Made by a program: the position numbers and the translations under genes. The notes below the pieces were generated by a model, which was not told where the DNA came from, did not search any database, and saw nothing but the letters and a program-made list of their open reading frames with translations. A DNA stretch of 64,000 bases from Brevundimonas mediterranea (GTDB taxonomy: Bacteria > Pseudomonadota > Alphaproteobacteria > Caulobacterales > Caulobacteraceae). The stretch is taken from contig NZ_CP048751.1 of assembly GCF_011064825.1 (NCBI RefSeq), positions 1,922,001 to 1,986,000 on the forward strand, given 5' to 3'. Shown here piece after piece: positions 33,259 through 42,590 of this stretch (position 1 is its first letter; every line of letters starts with the position of its first letter).

Positions 33259-34173
33259 ATGAATGGCATGGGTTCGGTAGTCTGGTTCAAGGCCCTGGTG
33301 GCGATGGCTGCGTTGGTGACGCCGGGCGCACAGACCGACGCCCCCATAGCCGTCGACCGGACGCCACTCGCCGCCGCCGTGGACTATTGTGTCGCCGTGG
33401 CGGAGGCCGACATGACTGACGCCCCTCCGATTGTCGAAGGCCCCAGGGATTTTCAGAGACTCGACGGCCGGTACGGCGCGCAAAGATGGGCCACGGGCGC
33501 GCCGGACAGTTCCGGCGGGATCATGGTTGAGCCGAACGACGGCAGTTGTTCGGTCTATGCGTTCAAAGCCTCGGAAGCCGATGTGGCGGCTTTGTTCGAA
33601 GCGCGAGAGGGCTATGAGCCATATAACCAGGCGGGTACGGCTTATCTTCGTCTGTTCGACGGCGGCGGTGTTCTCGCCTACTCAAGGCCTGTGGGGGGAG
33701 ACGGGGGCGTGGTTCTATCTGTCGCCTCCAGAAAGAACGAGCCCAAGCAGGTCAGCGACATGTCCGGTGAGAGCGCGCCGATAGAGGCCTTGGCTACAGG
33801 GCTGGCCTTCTGCCTTGCGGCCGGAGAGGCGGAGCTTCTGGACTTGCCGCCGGTGGACGGCCCCGCCCACTTCGCTGAAGAAGCCGGACAATACGGCCAA
33901 AAATCTTGGGCGGCGGGGACGCCCCGCGCCCTGCGCTCGGTGGACATATCCATGAACGAGGCCCAGTGTTTCATCCTGGCCCATGGCTTTGCTTCGGACC
34001 AAGTCGCGGCGTGGATGGCGGAAAAGACTGACTATGCCGTGATCGAGGATCGTCACCACGCACGTCAGGTCCGCGATGGCTGGGTCCAGATCGTATGGGG
34101 GAAACTCAAAGACGATGCGACCCTTATCCTTGTGACGACGAGGAAGGGTGAGGACAGGCCGGATGTCCTTTGA
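33259..34173 (+). CDS. Exported protein with duplicated cysteine-pair domain, unknown function
   Basis: A 304-aa protein with a signal peptide (about 1-25). It contains two related segments of about 100 residues. In each, a Tyr/Phe-Cys near the start of a helix (VDYCVAVAEADM; LAFCLAAGEAEL) is followed by an acidic proline patch (DAPPIVEGP; DLPPVDGP), a G-Y/Q-YGxxxWAxGxP motif, and a second cysteine in a strand (GSCSVYAF; AQCFILAHGF). This points to tandem duplication with one disulfide per domain. No family is recognised. It lies just downstream of the atp terminator. Confidence 0.65.
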   Translation: MNGMGSVVWFKALVAMAALVTPGAQTDAPIAVDRTPLAAAVDYCVAVAEADMTDAPPIVEGPRDFQRLDGRYGAQRWATGAPDSSGGIMVEPNDGSCSVYAFKASEADVAALFEAREGYEPYNQAGTAYLRLFDGGGVLAYSRPVGGDGGVVLSVASRKNEPKQVSDMSGESAPIEALATGLAFCLAAGEAELLDLPPVDGPAHFAEEAGQYGQKSWAAGTPRALRSVDISMNEAQCFILAHGFASDQVAAWMAEKTDYAVIEDRHHARQVRDGWVQIVWGKLKDDATLILVTTRKGEDRPDVL

Positions 34174-34212
34174 CCCTTTCCCCGGCCGGAGGTCCGGGGC
34201 TATGACCGCGCC

Positions 34213-35346
34213 ATGACCGACCCCATCGATATTCAAGGCCATTGCGAACCGCGCTTCGACGCCGTGCGCGAGGCGTTCGCCGCCAACTTCACCGACGCGC
34301 CCGAGGGGCTGAACGAGCAGGCGGCGCGGTTCAGCGTGCTGATCGGGGGGGAGACGGTCGTCGATCTGTGGGCGGGTCATGCCGACACGGCGCGGACCAC
34401 GGCCTTCACCGAGACGACCCTGACGCCGGTGTTCTCGACCGGCAAGGCGGTGATGGCCCTTCTGATCGCCACCGCGGTCGAGGCGGGCCGGCTGGATTAC
34501 GAGCAGACGGTCGCCAGCCTGTGGCCAGCGTTCGGGGCGGCGGGCAAGGCCGGAATCACCGTGGGCCAGTTGATGAGCCACCAGGCGGGCCTGCCGGGCT
34601 TTTCCGAGGCGGTCGATCCGTCGGTCTGGTTCGAGGCGGCGTCCGTGCTGGCGCGGCTGGCGGCCCAGGCGCCGATGTGGGAGCCCGGCACGGCGTCCGG
34701 CTATCATCCCGTCACGGTCGGCTACATGGCCAACGAGGTCTTCCGCCTGGCGACGGGGCGGACCATGGGCCAGGCCTTGCGGGCGGACTTCCCCGACCTG
34801 GATCTGTGGATCGGCCTGCCCGAGAGCGAGCATGGCCGGGTGGCCCAGATGCGCAAGCCCACGGCGGCGCCCAGTCTGGGAACCGTCGATCCGATCAAAC
34901 AGGCGGCCTTCCTGGACCGGGGCTCGGCCCCCGGCGGGCGGGGGTCGGCCGAATGGCGCAAGATGGAGATCCCTTCGGCCAATCTGCACGGCACGGCCCT
35001 GGGCCTGGCGCGGATCATGGGGGTGGTCGCCAATGGGGGCGTTCTGGAGGGACGGTCGGTGCTGTCGGCCGGGACGCTGGACCAGTTGAGGCGCGAGCGG
35101 ATCCACGGCCCGGACAAGGTGCTGCCCTATGTGATCAGCTGGGCGGCAGGTCTGATGCGCAACGACGGGCTGAACGTCTTCGGGCCGGGCGAGTCCTTCG
35201 GCCACTACGGCTGGGGCGGGTCGATGGCCATGGCCGACCCGTCGCGTCGGCTGTCGGCCGCCTATGTGATGACGCGTCAGTCGCCGCACCTGATCGGCGA
35301 CCCTCGCCCCCGGCGGCTGCTGGCGGCCCTATACGGCGCGCTCTAG
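34213..35346 (+). CDS. Serine hydrolase, beta-lactamase/EstB-like family
   Basis: A 377-aa class C beta-lactamase-fold protein. The nucleophile motif is S-T-G-K (in TPVFSTGKAVMAL, about residues 73-85). A YxN-like element occurs in GYHPVTVGYMANE, and HYGWGGS stands where HTGxGG is usual. No signal peptide is visible, which fits cytoplasmic EstB-type esterases rather than true beta-lactamases. It ends in a CTAG shared with the convergent rarD-like gene. Confidence 0.88.
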   Translation: MTDPIDIQGHCEPRFDAVREAFAANFTDAPEGLNEQAARFSVLIGGETVVDLWAGHADTARTTAFTETTLTPVFSTGKAVMALLIATAVEAGRLDYEQTVASLWPAFGAAGKAGITVGQLMSHQAGLPGFSEAVDPSVWFEAASVLARLAAQAPMWEPGTASGYHPVTVGYMANEVFRLATGRTMGQALRADFPDLDLWIGLPESEHGRVAQMRKPTAAPSLGTVDPIKQAAFLDRGSAPGGRGSAEWRKMEIPSANLHGTALGLARIMGVVANGGVLEGRSVLSAGTLDQLRRERIHGPDKVLPYVISWAAGLMRNDGLNVFGPGESFGHYGWGGSMAMADPSRRLSAAYVMTRQSPHLIGDPRPRRLLAALYGAL

Positions 35347-36266
35347 ACCGTTTCGGACAGGACGACGGCGCGCCGTGCGGCGCGCGACCGCCGCGCGGCG
35401 CCGATCGCGAACACCCCCGCTCCGGCCCAGATGAAGCCGAAGGAAACGATGCGCAGCGGCGTCAGGGCCTCGCCCGCCCAGACGCCGCAGGCGAACTGGA
35501 GCGTCGGCGCCAGGAACTGGATGAAGCCGAGGGTGGACAGGGGCAGACGTCGCGCCGACCAGGCGAACAGCACCAGCGGAATGACCGTCGCCGGGCCGTT
35601 GACCAGGGCCCAGGCCAGGCCGGCGGGGGAGGCGAAGCCCGTCGCCTGGCCGTGCGTGGCCAGCCAGGCCAGGAACAGGGCGCCGATGGGCAGCAGCACC
35701 AGACATTCGACGAACAACCCGGTCTGGGCCGAGGCCGGCACGCGCTTTCGGATCACCGCATAGGCGCAGAAGGTGACGGCCAGGGTCAGGCCGATGATCG
35801 GCACATGGCCCAGGGCGATGGTCTGGATCACCACGCCGACGGCGGCCAGGCCGATGGCGAGGCCGCTCCAGCGGTCGATCCGTTCACGGAATAACACCGC
35901 CCCCGCCGCCATGTTCAGCAGCGGGTTGATGTAGTAGCCGAGGCTGGCCTCCAACGTCGCATGATGGGTGGTGGCGAAGACGTACAGGCTCCAGTTCGTC
36001 GCGATCATCGCCGCCGACAGGGCCAGCCAGGCCAGGGTGCGCGGCGTCGCCAGCACCTGTTTCGCCTCGCCCCATTGGCCTGCGAGCAGCAGGAACAGAC
36101 CCGCCACGAAGACCGACCACACCGCCCGGTGGGCCAGGATCTCGGGCGCGCCGAACCCATGGGCCGCCAAGGCCATGAACAGCAGGGGCAAGAGGCCCCA
36201 CAGGCTGTAGCAGGCGACGGCGGTGGCGACCGCGCGGGGATCGTTGGGGGTGGCGGCGGCGGTCAT
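35343..36266 (-). CDS. rarD: EamA family transporter RarD
   Basis: A 307-aa ten-span membrane protein with the RarD features YSLWGLLPLLF (N-terminus), ILAHRAVWS, and ATNWSLYVFA. The start ATG 36266 (MTAAATPND) was chosen because upstream codons lie in repeat-like sequence. RarD proteins are DMT-superfamily permeases. The substrate is unproven. The stop overlaps the esterase stop in a CTAG. Confidence 0.92.
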   Translation of the reverse strand: MTAAATPNDPRAVATAVACYSLWGLLPLLFMALAAHGFGAPEILAHRAVWSVFVAGLFLLLAGQWGEAKQVLATPRTLAWLALSAAMIATNWSLYVFATTHHATLEASLGYYINPLLNMAAGAVLFRERIDRWSGLAIGLAAVGVVIQTIALGHVPIIGLTLAVTFCAYAVIRKRVPASAQTGLFVECLVLLPIGALFLAWLATHGQATGFASPAGLAWALVNGPATVIPLVLFAWSARRLPLSTLGFIQFLAPTLQFACGVWAGEALTPLRIVSFGFIWAGAGVFAIGAARRSRAARRAVVLSETV

Positions 36267-36286
36267 TGGCGACTCAACTTCACTTT

Positions 36287-36454
36287 CGTCATTCTCCGGC
36301 AAGCCGCGCCTTCGCGGCGCAGACCGGGGAACCCAGCGGCGCCGAAGGCGAAATCTCCCAGCAGCATGACGGCCGAAATCGTGTCCGCGACAGGTTCGCG
36401 CTCACGCGCGCCGCTGGGTCCCCCGGTCGCGCTACGCGCGCCGGAGGATGACGA
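36287..36454. repeat. Intergenic palindromic repeat between rarD and asd
   Basis: The ends CGTCATTCTCCGGC and GCGCCGGAGGATGACGA are inverted repeats. Inside, AACCCAGCGGCG and CGCCGCTGGGT form a second pair. The 168-bp segment fills the gap between two minus-strand genes and has no convincing frame. It is a REP/MITE-like element of the kind that recurs in alphaproteobacterial genomes. Confidence 0.6.
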
Positions 36455-36460
36455 AAGACA

Positions 36461-37507
36461 TTACACCGTGATCGAACGATACCCCGACGACGAGGTGATG
36501 ACGCCCGTCTCGTCCAGCAGCTGGGCGATCTGGACGGCGTTCAGGGCGGCGCCCTTGCGCAGATTGTCGGACACGACCCACAGGTTCAGGCCGTTCTCGA
36601 CGGTCGGATCCTTGCGGATGCGGCTGACATAGACGGCGTGTTCGCCGGCGGCGTCGACGGGGGTGATATAGCCGTCGTGCTCCTGCTTATCGATCACCAG
36701 CACGCCCGGCGCCTCGCGCAGGATGGCGCGGGCCTCGTCCGGGGCGAGGGGGCGGTCGAACTCGATGTTCACGGCCTCGGAATGGCCGACAAAGACCGGC
36801 ACCCGCACGCAGGTGACGGTGACCTTGATGTCGGGGTCCAGCATTTTGTGCGTCTCGTCCGACATCTTCTGCTCCTCGTCGGTCGAACCGTCCTCGAGGA
36901 AGGAGCCGATATAGGGGATGACGTTGAAGGCGATCTGTTTGGGGAATTTCTTGGGACGGGCGTCGCCCAGGCCGTAGATGGCCTTGGTCTGGTTCCACAG
37001 CTCGTCCATGCCTTCCTTGCCGGCGCCGGACACCGACTGATAGGTCGAGACCACGACCCGCTTGATCCTGGCCGCGTCGTGCAGGGGCTTCAGCGCCGTG
37101 ACCAGCTGGATGGTCGAGCAGTTGGGGTTGGCGATGATGTTCTTCTTCTTGGCGTCCTTGACCGCGTCGGGGTTCACCTCGGGCACGATCAGGGGCACGT
37201 CGGCGTCCTTGCGGAAGGCCGAGGAGTTGTCGATCACGATGGGGCCGGCCTTGCCGATCTTCTCGGACCAGGCGCGCGAGACCTCGCCGCCGGCCGACAT
37301 CAGGACCAGATCGACCTTGGAGAAGTCAAACTGTTCGATGTCCTGGCATTTGATGGTCTTGTCGCCGAACGAGACCTCGACCCCCTTGGACTTGCGCGAG
37401 GCGATGGCGTGGATTTCATCGACGGGGAATTCCAGCTCCTCGAGGATGTTCAGCATTTCGCGGCCCACATTGCCCGTGGCCCCGACGATCGCGACGCGAT
37501 AACCCAT
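36461..37507 (-). CDS. asd: Aspartate-semialdehyde dehydrogenase
   Basis: A 348-aa NADPH enzyme of lysine/threonine/methionine and peptidoglycan precursor biosynthesis. It starts MGYRVAIVGATGNVGREML (Rossmann loop GATGNVG). The active-site cysteine is C130 in NPNCSTIQL, with E-H-D-G-Y and the S-G-A-G-K-E-G segment later. Upstream in-frame residues come from the antisense of zapE, so they were excluded. Confidence 0.97.
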   Translation of the reverse strand: MGYRVAIVGATGNVGREMLNILEELEFPVDEIHAIASRKSKGVEVSFGDKTIKCQDIEQFDFSKVDLVLMSAGGEVSRAWSEKIGKAGPIVIDNSSAFRKDADVPLIVPEVNPDAVKDAKKKNIIANPNCSTIQLVTALKPLHDAARIKRVVVSTYQSVSGAGKEGMDELWNQTKAIYGLGDARPKKFPKQIAFNVIPYIGSFLEDGSTDEEQKMSDETHKMLDPDIKVTVTCVRVPVFVGHSEAVNIEFDRPLAPDEARAILREAPGVLVIDKQEHDGYITPVDAAGEHAVYVSRIRKDPTVENGLNLWVVSDNLRKGAALNAVQIAQLLDETGVITSSSGYRSITV

Positions 37508-37648
37508 GATGATTGGTCCTTCGGACGCGCTATCGCTCGGCCCACGGGGCCTCGCTGCTTGAGCGCGATGTGTTGTGTGGTGTGCATTTAGGCGTTCGCA
37601 GCCGCGAAGCAATCGCTTTTCGGCGGCAGGGACTTTAAGCAGGGGCTC

Positions 37649-38740
37649 ATGACCTCCCGCATCCGAAACGCCTACGACATCCGCGTGGAAGAGGGCGTGC
37701 TGACGCCCGATCCGGCCCAGGCCGAAGTGCTCGTCGCCCTGGAGCGGCTGGAGACCGATCTGGCCCGGCGCGGCCTGTTCGGGCGCCCGCCCGAGGTGAA
37801 GGGGATCTATCTGTGGGGACCGCCCGGACGGGGCAAGTCCATGCTGATGGACCTGTTTTATTCCGCGACGCCCGAGCCCCGGAAAAGACGCGCCCATTTC
37901 CACGCCTTCATGGCCCGGGTCCACGACCTGGTGCGCCAGTGGCGCGAGGGCGACTCCAAAAGCCGCAAGGCCGTGTTCGGGACGCATAAGGGCGACGATC
38001 CCATTCCGCCCATCGCCAAGCTGATCGCCTCCGAAGCCCGGCTGCTGTGTTTCGACGAGTTGCAGGTGACGGACATCGCCGACGCCATGATCCTGGGCCG
38101 GCTGTTCGAGGCCCTGTTCGAGGACAAGGTGGTGCTGGCCATCACCTCGAACCGGGCGCCGGAGGACCTGTACAAGAACGGCATCAACCGCCAGCTCTTC
38201 ACCCCCTTCATCGACATCATCCGCGACCGCTGCGCCGTGGTGCAGACGGCGGGCGCACGCGACTGGCGGCTGGACCGGCTGAGTTCGGCCGAGATCTGGC
38301 ACACGCCGGACGACCGGGCCGGGTTCGAGACCCTGTGGCGCGAGCTGAAGGGGGGCGAGCCGGAGGAGCCGGCGCATCTGACCGTGCTGGGGCGCGATGT
38401 CGTGGTGGAGCGGACCGTGGGCTCGATGGCGCGGGCGAGTTTCGCGGACCTGTGCGGCCGGCCTCTGGGGCCGCAGGACTATCTGGCCATCGCCGAGCGG
38501 TTCCACACCCTGTTCCTGGAGGACGTGCCGATCCTGGGGCCGTCGAACCATCAGGAGGCGCGCCGCCTGGTGACGCTGGTGGACGCTCTGTACGAGGCCA
38601 AGACCAAGCTGATCGTCCTGGCCGCCGCCCGGCCTGAGGCCCTCTATACCGAAGGGGTGGGGGCGTTCGAGTTCGAACGCACCGTGTCGCGCTTCAACGA
38701 GATGCAGAGCAAGGACTGGCTGGCCCACGTGCGGGAGTGA
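37649..38740 (+). CDS. zapE: Cell division ATPase ZapE (AFG1-like)
   Basis: A 363-aa AFG1/ZapE family AAA ATPase. Walker A is GPPGRGKS (57-64 of YLWGPPGRGKSMLMDLFY), Walker B is LCFDELQVTDIADAM, and sensor-1 is AITSNRAPEDLYKNG. ZapE binds FtsZ and affects ring stability, and AFG1 homologues act in protein quality control. It is divergent from asd, with 141 bp between. Confidence 0.93.
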   Translation: MTSRIRNAYDIRVEEGVLTPDPAQAEVLVALERLETDLARRGLFGRPPEVKGIYLWGPPGRGKSMLMDLFYSATPEPRKRRAHFHAFMARVHDLVRQWREGDSKSRKAVFGTHKGDDPIPPIAKLIASEARLLCFDELQVTDIADAMILGRLFEALFEDKVVLAITSNRAPEDLYKNGINRQLFTPFIDIIRDRCAVVQTAGARDWRLDRLSSAEIWHTPDDRAGFETLWRELKGGEPEEPAHLTVLGRDVVVERTVGSMARASFADLCGRPLGPQDYLAIAERFHTLFLEDVPILGPSNHQEARRLVTLVDALYEAKTKLIVLAAARPEALYTEGVGAFEFERTVSRFNEMQSKDWLAHVRE

Positions 38741-38743
38741 CAC

Positions 38744-38906
38744 GAAAGACCCTCTCCCGCTTGCGGGGGAGGTGGCCCGGCGTTCGCGAAGCGAACCAGG
38801 GTCGGAGGGGGGAGTCTTGTTTGGCTGGAAGAAAACTTCCCCCATCGTCAGCCGTCTCGCTGCGCTCGACGAGCTGACACTTCCCCCGCAAGCGGGGGAA
38901 GATCTG
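38744..38906. repeat. Intergenic palindromic repeat between zapE and mdh
   Basis: GACCCTCTCCCGCTTGCGG and the distal ACTTCCCCCGCAAGCGGGGG are inverted copies bounding a GC-rich middle with GTTCGCGAAGCGAAC (perfect palindrome). The start is almost the same as the repeat at 43570 (TTGCGGGnGAnGGTGGCCCG). It is a member of a dispersed family. Confidence 0.6.
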
Positions 38907-38914
38907 GAAAGCGC

Positions 38915-38955
38915 AAAGAAAAAGGGCCTGCGGATTGCTCCGCAGGCCCTTCGTC
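38915..38955 (-). terminator. mdh terminator
   Basis: Read on the minus strand, GGGCCTGCGG / CCGCAGGCCC pair around a short AGCAAT-type loop and are followed by TTTTTC. It is positioned 20-60 bp after the mdh stop. Confidence 0.8.
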
Positions 38956-38974
38956 ATTCGATCTGTGCGATCGC

Positions 38975-39949
<975 letters not shown>

Positions 39950-40043
39950 TTATTGCGTGTGCGAAAGGGGATTAATCGTGCGGGCGGTCTAGACCCGCAT
40001 CGGCCGCGCTGCAAGGCTGGGAAAACCCTGTTGCGGAGACGCC

Positions 40044-40445
40044 ATGACCGACTTTCGTCCAGACCCCGCCTTCGAAGCCGGATCGGTCGCCGCCGCCGAA
40101 TGGCCGCTGTGCCATGTGCGGCTGCAGGACGACGCACGGTTTCCCTGGCTGATCCTGATCCCGCGTGTCGAGGGGGCGGTGGAGCTGGAAGACCTGAGCG
40201 TCGAACAGCGGGCCGCGCTGATGGAGGAGACGGTGCGGGCCGGCGCGCTGGTGCGGCGGTTGGGAACGGTCGAGAAGCTGAACGTGGGGGCCATCGGCAA
40301 TGTGACGGCCCAGTTGCACCTCCATGTCGTCGGCCGCCGTCGCGACGACGGCCTGTGGCCCGATCCGGTCTGGGGGCGAGGGCCGGCGGTCTCCTATGCG
40401 GCGGAGGCGCGGGCGCGGCTGTTGGACGTGATCCGAGGCGGGTAG
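40044..40445 (+). CDS. HIT-like family protein
   Basis: A 133-aa histidine-triad-like protein: the C-terminal motif QLHLHVVGRR has Q in place of the first H of HxHxHxx. The core strands (LCHVRLQDDARFPWLILIPRV) match the family's nucleotide-binding sheet. It is probably a small nucleotide hydrolase or transferase. The start ATG 40044 has an adjacent GGAG-like sequence. Confidence 0.88.
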   Translation: MTDFRPDPAFEAGSVAAAEWPLCHVRLQDDARFPWLILIPRVEGAVELEDLSVEQRAALMEETVRAGALVRRLGTVEKLNVGAIGNVTAQLHLHVVGRRRDDGLWPDPVWGRGPAVSYAAEARARLLDVIRGG

Positions 40446-40505
40446 CCGAACCGACGACCGACGTGGCGTCGCGCCCCATTTGCGTCAGCCGCTCTCGCAC
40501 CGCAT

Positions 40506-40808
40506 ATGAGCCCTATGGAAGACGCGCTGCGCATCCGGCTGGACGAACGCCAGGTGAACCTGATCGCCAAGGCCCTGGCGGAGCCGCGTCGCCGTCAGAT
40601 CCTTAAGGAGATCGGCGCGGCCAGCGAACCCACCCCTTGCGGCGCGGTCGCCCAGCTTGTCTCGGTCAGCGCCCCCACCTTCTCGCACCATATGAAGGAA
40701 CTGGAGACCGCCGGCCTGATCCAGATCTGCCGGCAGGGCAAGTTCGCCTTCCTGGTGCTGCAGCGCGACGTCCTGAACGCCTATTTGGCCCAGCTCGCGG
40801 AAATCTGA
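40506..40808 (+). CDS. ArsR-family transcriptional regulator
   Basis: A 100-aa winged-HTH protein. The recognition helix is [17 protein letters not shown] (residues about 57-73), followed by the wing [14 protein letters not shown]. There is no CxC metal site, so it is probably a non-metal ArsR-type repressor. It lies 98 bp upstream of an SDR gene on the same strand. It likely controls that gene and itself. Confidence 0.88.
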   Translation: MSPMEDALRIRLDERQVNLIAKALAEPRRRQILKEIGAASEPTPCGAVAQLVSVSAPTFSHHMKELETAGLIQICRQGKFAFLVLQRDVLNAYLAQLAEI

Positions 40809-40855
40809 GGCCGGTTTCAGAAAATCAACAGCCCCGCTTATTGAATCAGTTCGAT

Positions 40856-40875
40856 GGTTATCTAAATATCAAACC
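40856..40875. promoter_or_regulatory. Possible ArsR-type operator before the SDR gene
   Basis: GGTTATCTAAATATCAAACC is an imperfect AT-rich dyad (GGTT...AACC ends), 32 bp upstream of the SDR start and downstream of the ArsR gene. AT-rich dyads of this type bind ArsR/SmtB-family proteins. Inference only. Confidence 0.3.
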
Positions 40876-40906
40876 GTTCGCCGCTGAAGGCGACCGGAGA
40901 GAGATC

Positions 40907-41656
40907 ATGAGCAAGCTTTCAGGCAAGACCGCCGTCGTCACCGGCGCATCGAAAGGCATCGGAGCGGCCATCGCCAAGGCCCTGGCCGCCGAGGGCGCCG
41001 CAGTGGCGGTCAACTACGCCTCCAGCCGCGAAGGGGCGGACAAGGTCGTGGCCGAGATCACCGCCGCCGGCGGCAAGGCCATCGCCGTCCAGGCGTCCGT
41101 GGCCAGCGGCGACGATGTTACGCGGCTATTCGACGAGACCCAGAAGGCGTTCGGCGGGGTGGACATCCTCGTCAATAACGCCGGCGTCTATGCCTTCGCG
41201 CCGATCGAGGACTTTACCGAGGCCGAGTACCGTCGCCAGTTCGACACCAATGTTCTGGGCTTGCTGCTGGCCACCAGCGAGGCGGCCAAGCGCTTCAGTC
41301 CCGACGGCGGCAGCGTGATCAACATCAGCTCGGGCGCCACCACCGTCGATATCCCGACCGCCTCGGTCTACACGGCCACCAAGGCCGCCGTGGACTCGAT
41401 CACCCGCGTGCTCGCCAAGGAGCTCGGCCCGCGCAAGATCCGGGTCAACGCCATTGCGCCCGGCGCCGTCGAGACCGAGGGCACCCACGCCACGGGCATC
41501 ATCGGCTCGGATCTGGAGGTCCAGATGGTCGCCCAGACCCCGCTCGGCCGCATGGGTCAGCCGTCTGACATCGCGCCTGTCGCTGTCTTCCTGGCCTCGC
41601 TCGACAGCGCCTGGATCACCGGTGAAATCATCGCGGTGGCAGGCGGAAACCGCTAA
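40907..41656 (+). CDS. SDR family oxidoreductase (FabG-like)
   Basis: A 249-aa NAD(P)-dependent short-chain dehydrogenase: TGASKGIGAAIAK (12-24), NNAG, catalytic Ser in INISSGATT, and the YxxxK motif in YTATKAAVDSITR. The start ATG 40907 has a GGAGAGA ribosome-binding site. The residues resemble 3-ketoacyl reductases, but with ArsR control it is likely a redox or detoxification enzyme. The substrate is unknown. Confidence 0.92.
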   Translation: MSKLSGKTAVVTGASKGIGAAIAKALAAEGAAVAVNYASSREGADKVVAEITAAGGKAIAVQASVASGDDVTRLFDETQKAFGGVDILVNNAGVYAFAPIEDFTEAEYRRQFDTNVLGLLLATSEAAKRFSPDGGSVINISSGATTVDIPTASVYTATKAAVDSITRVLAKELGPRKIRVNAIAPGAVETEGTHATGIIGSDLEVQMVAQTPLGRMGQPSDIAPVAVFLASLDSAWITGEIIAVAGGNR

Positions 41657-41672
41657 ATCAAGCCGTGGCGAG

Positions 41673-41699
41673 GGACGCGGCCGGGGTCCGGCCGCGTCC
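41673..41699. terminator. Hairpin between the SDR and aldo-keto reductase genes
   Basis: A perfect 10-bp stem GGACGCGGCC / GGCCGCGTCC with a 7-base loop, located between convergent genes (stops at 41656 and 41707). No T-run is seen, so it is a likely but weak terminator. Confidence 0.55.
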
Positions 41700-41706
41700 G
41701 CATCCC

Positions 41707-42543
41707 TCAGATGATGTCCAGCGGGGTCTCGCGCGTGGGCGGGGGGAAGGCGGCGTCGAGGCGTTCGATGTCCTCGAGGTCGAACTGGATCTCCAGGGCG
41801 TCGGCGTTGGCCTCGACGTGTTCGATCGAGCCGGCCTTGGGAATGGCGATGACCCCGTCGTGGCGCAGGATGGCGGCGAGCGCCACCTGAGCCGGGTCGG
41901 CGCTGTGGCGGTTTGCGATGTCGCGGATCAGGGGCTGTTCCAGCAACTCGCCCCGTCCCAGGGGCGAATAGGCCATCATGGGCATGTCGCGGGCCTGCAT
42001 CCAGGGCAACAGGTCGAACTCCACCCCGCGCGAGCCGAGATTATAGAGCAGCTGGTTGACGGCGCAGTCCTCGGCCCCCTCGATCTCCATCAGCCGTTCC
42101 ATGGCGCGCAGATCCAGATTGGACACGCCCCAGCGGGCGATCATTCCCTCGTCGACCAGTTCCTGGAAGGCGGCGACCGTCTCTTCCAGCGGGACATTGC
42201 CTTCCCAGTGCAGCAGATACAGGTCCAGCCGGTCGGTCCCCAGCCGTTCCAGCGACTTCTCGCAGGCCAGCATCATCTTCATTTCCGAGGCGTTCTCGGG
42301 CCGGACCTTGGAGACCAGAAAGACCTCGTCGCGGCGCCCGGCGATGACCTCGCCCACCAGCCGTTCGGAACGGCCGTCGCCGTAGAGCTCGGCCGTGTCG
42401 ATCAGGGTCAGGCCCAGGTCGATGCCGCGCGCCAGGGCCTGCTGCTCCTCGTCGCGCCAGGCGGGATCGTCGCCCATCTCCCACGTGCCTTGGCCCAGGG
42501 CGGGAACGGTCGTACCGTCTGCAAAGGTGACGAGGCGGGTCAT
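41707..42543 (-). CDS. Aldo/keto reductase
   Basis: A 278-aa AKR-family TIM barrel with the tetrad visible: D and Y in LIDTAELYGDGRSERLVGE, K in FLVSKVRPE, H in LLHWEGNVP. NADPH binding is suggested by AIPKAGSIEHVEANA near the C-terminus. It resembles YajO/YdbC-type AKRs of unknown substrate. It is divergent from the hydrolase at 42591 with 47 bp between. Confidence 0.9.
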   Translation of the reverse strand: MTRLVTFADGTTVPALGQGTWEMGDDPAWRDEEQQALARGIDLGLTLIDTAELYGDGRSERLVGEVIAGRRDEVFLVSKVRPENASEMKMMLACEKSLERLGTDRLDLYLLHWEGNVPLEETVAAFQELVDEGMIARWGVSNLDLRAMERLMEIEGAEDCAVNQLLYNLGSRGVEFDLLPWMQARDMPMMAYSPLGRGELLEQPLIRDIANRHSADPAQVALAAILRHDGVIAIPKAGSIEHVEANADALEIQFDLEDIERLDAAFPPPTRETPLDII

Positions 42544-42590
42544 GTCCGTCCTGTTCGATGAGCGGCGGAAGAGCCGCCTGCGAGGTTGAG

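Noticed and set aside
36461..38845. A single 794-residue protein ending in aspartate-semialdehyde dehydrogenase
   Set aside because: The N-terminal 446 residues are antisense of zapE and a repeat. The real enzyme starts at 37507 with its Rossmann loop.
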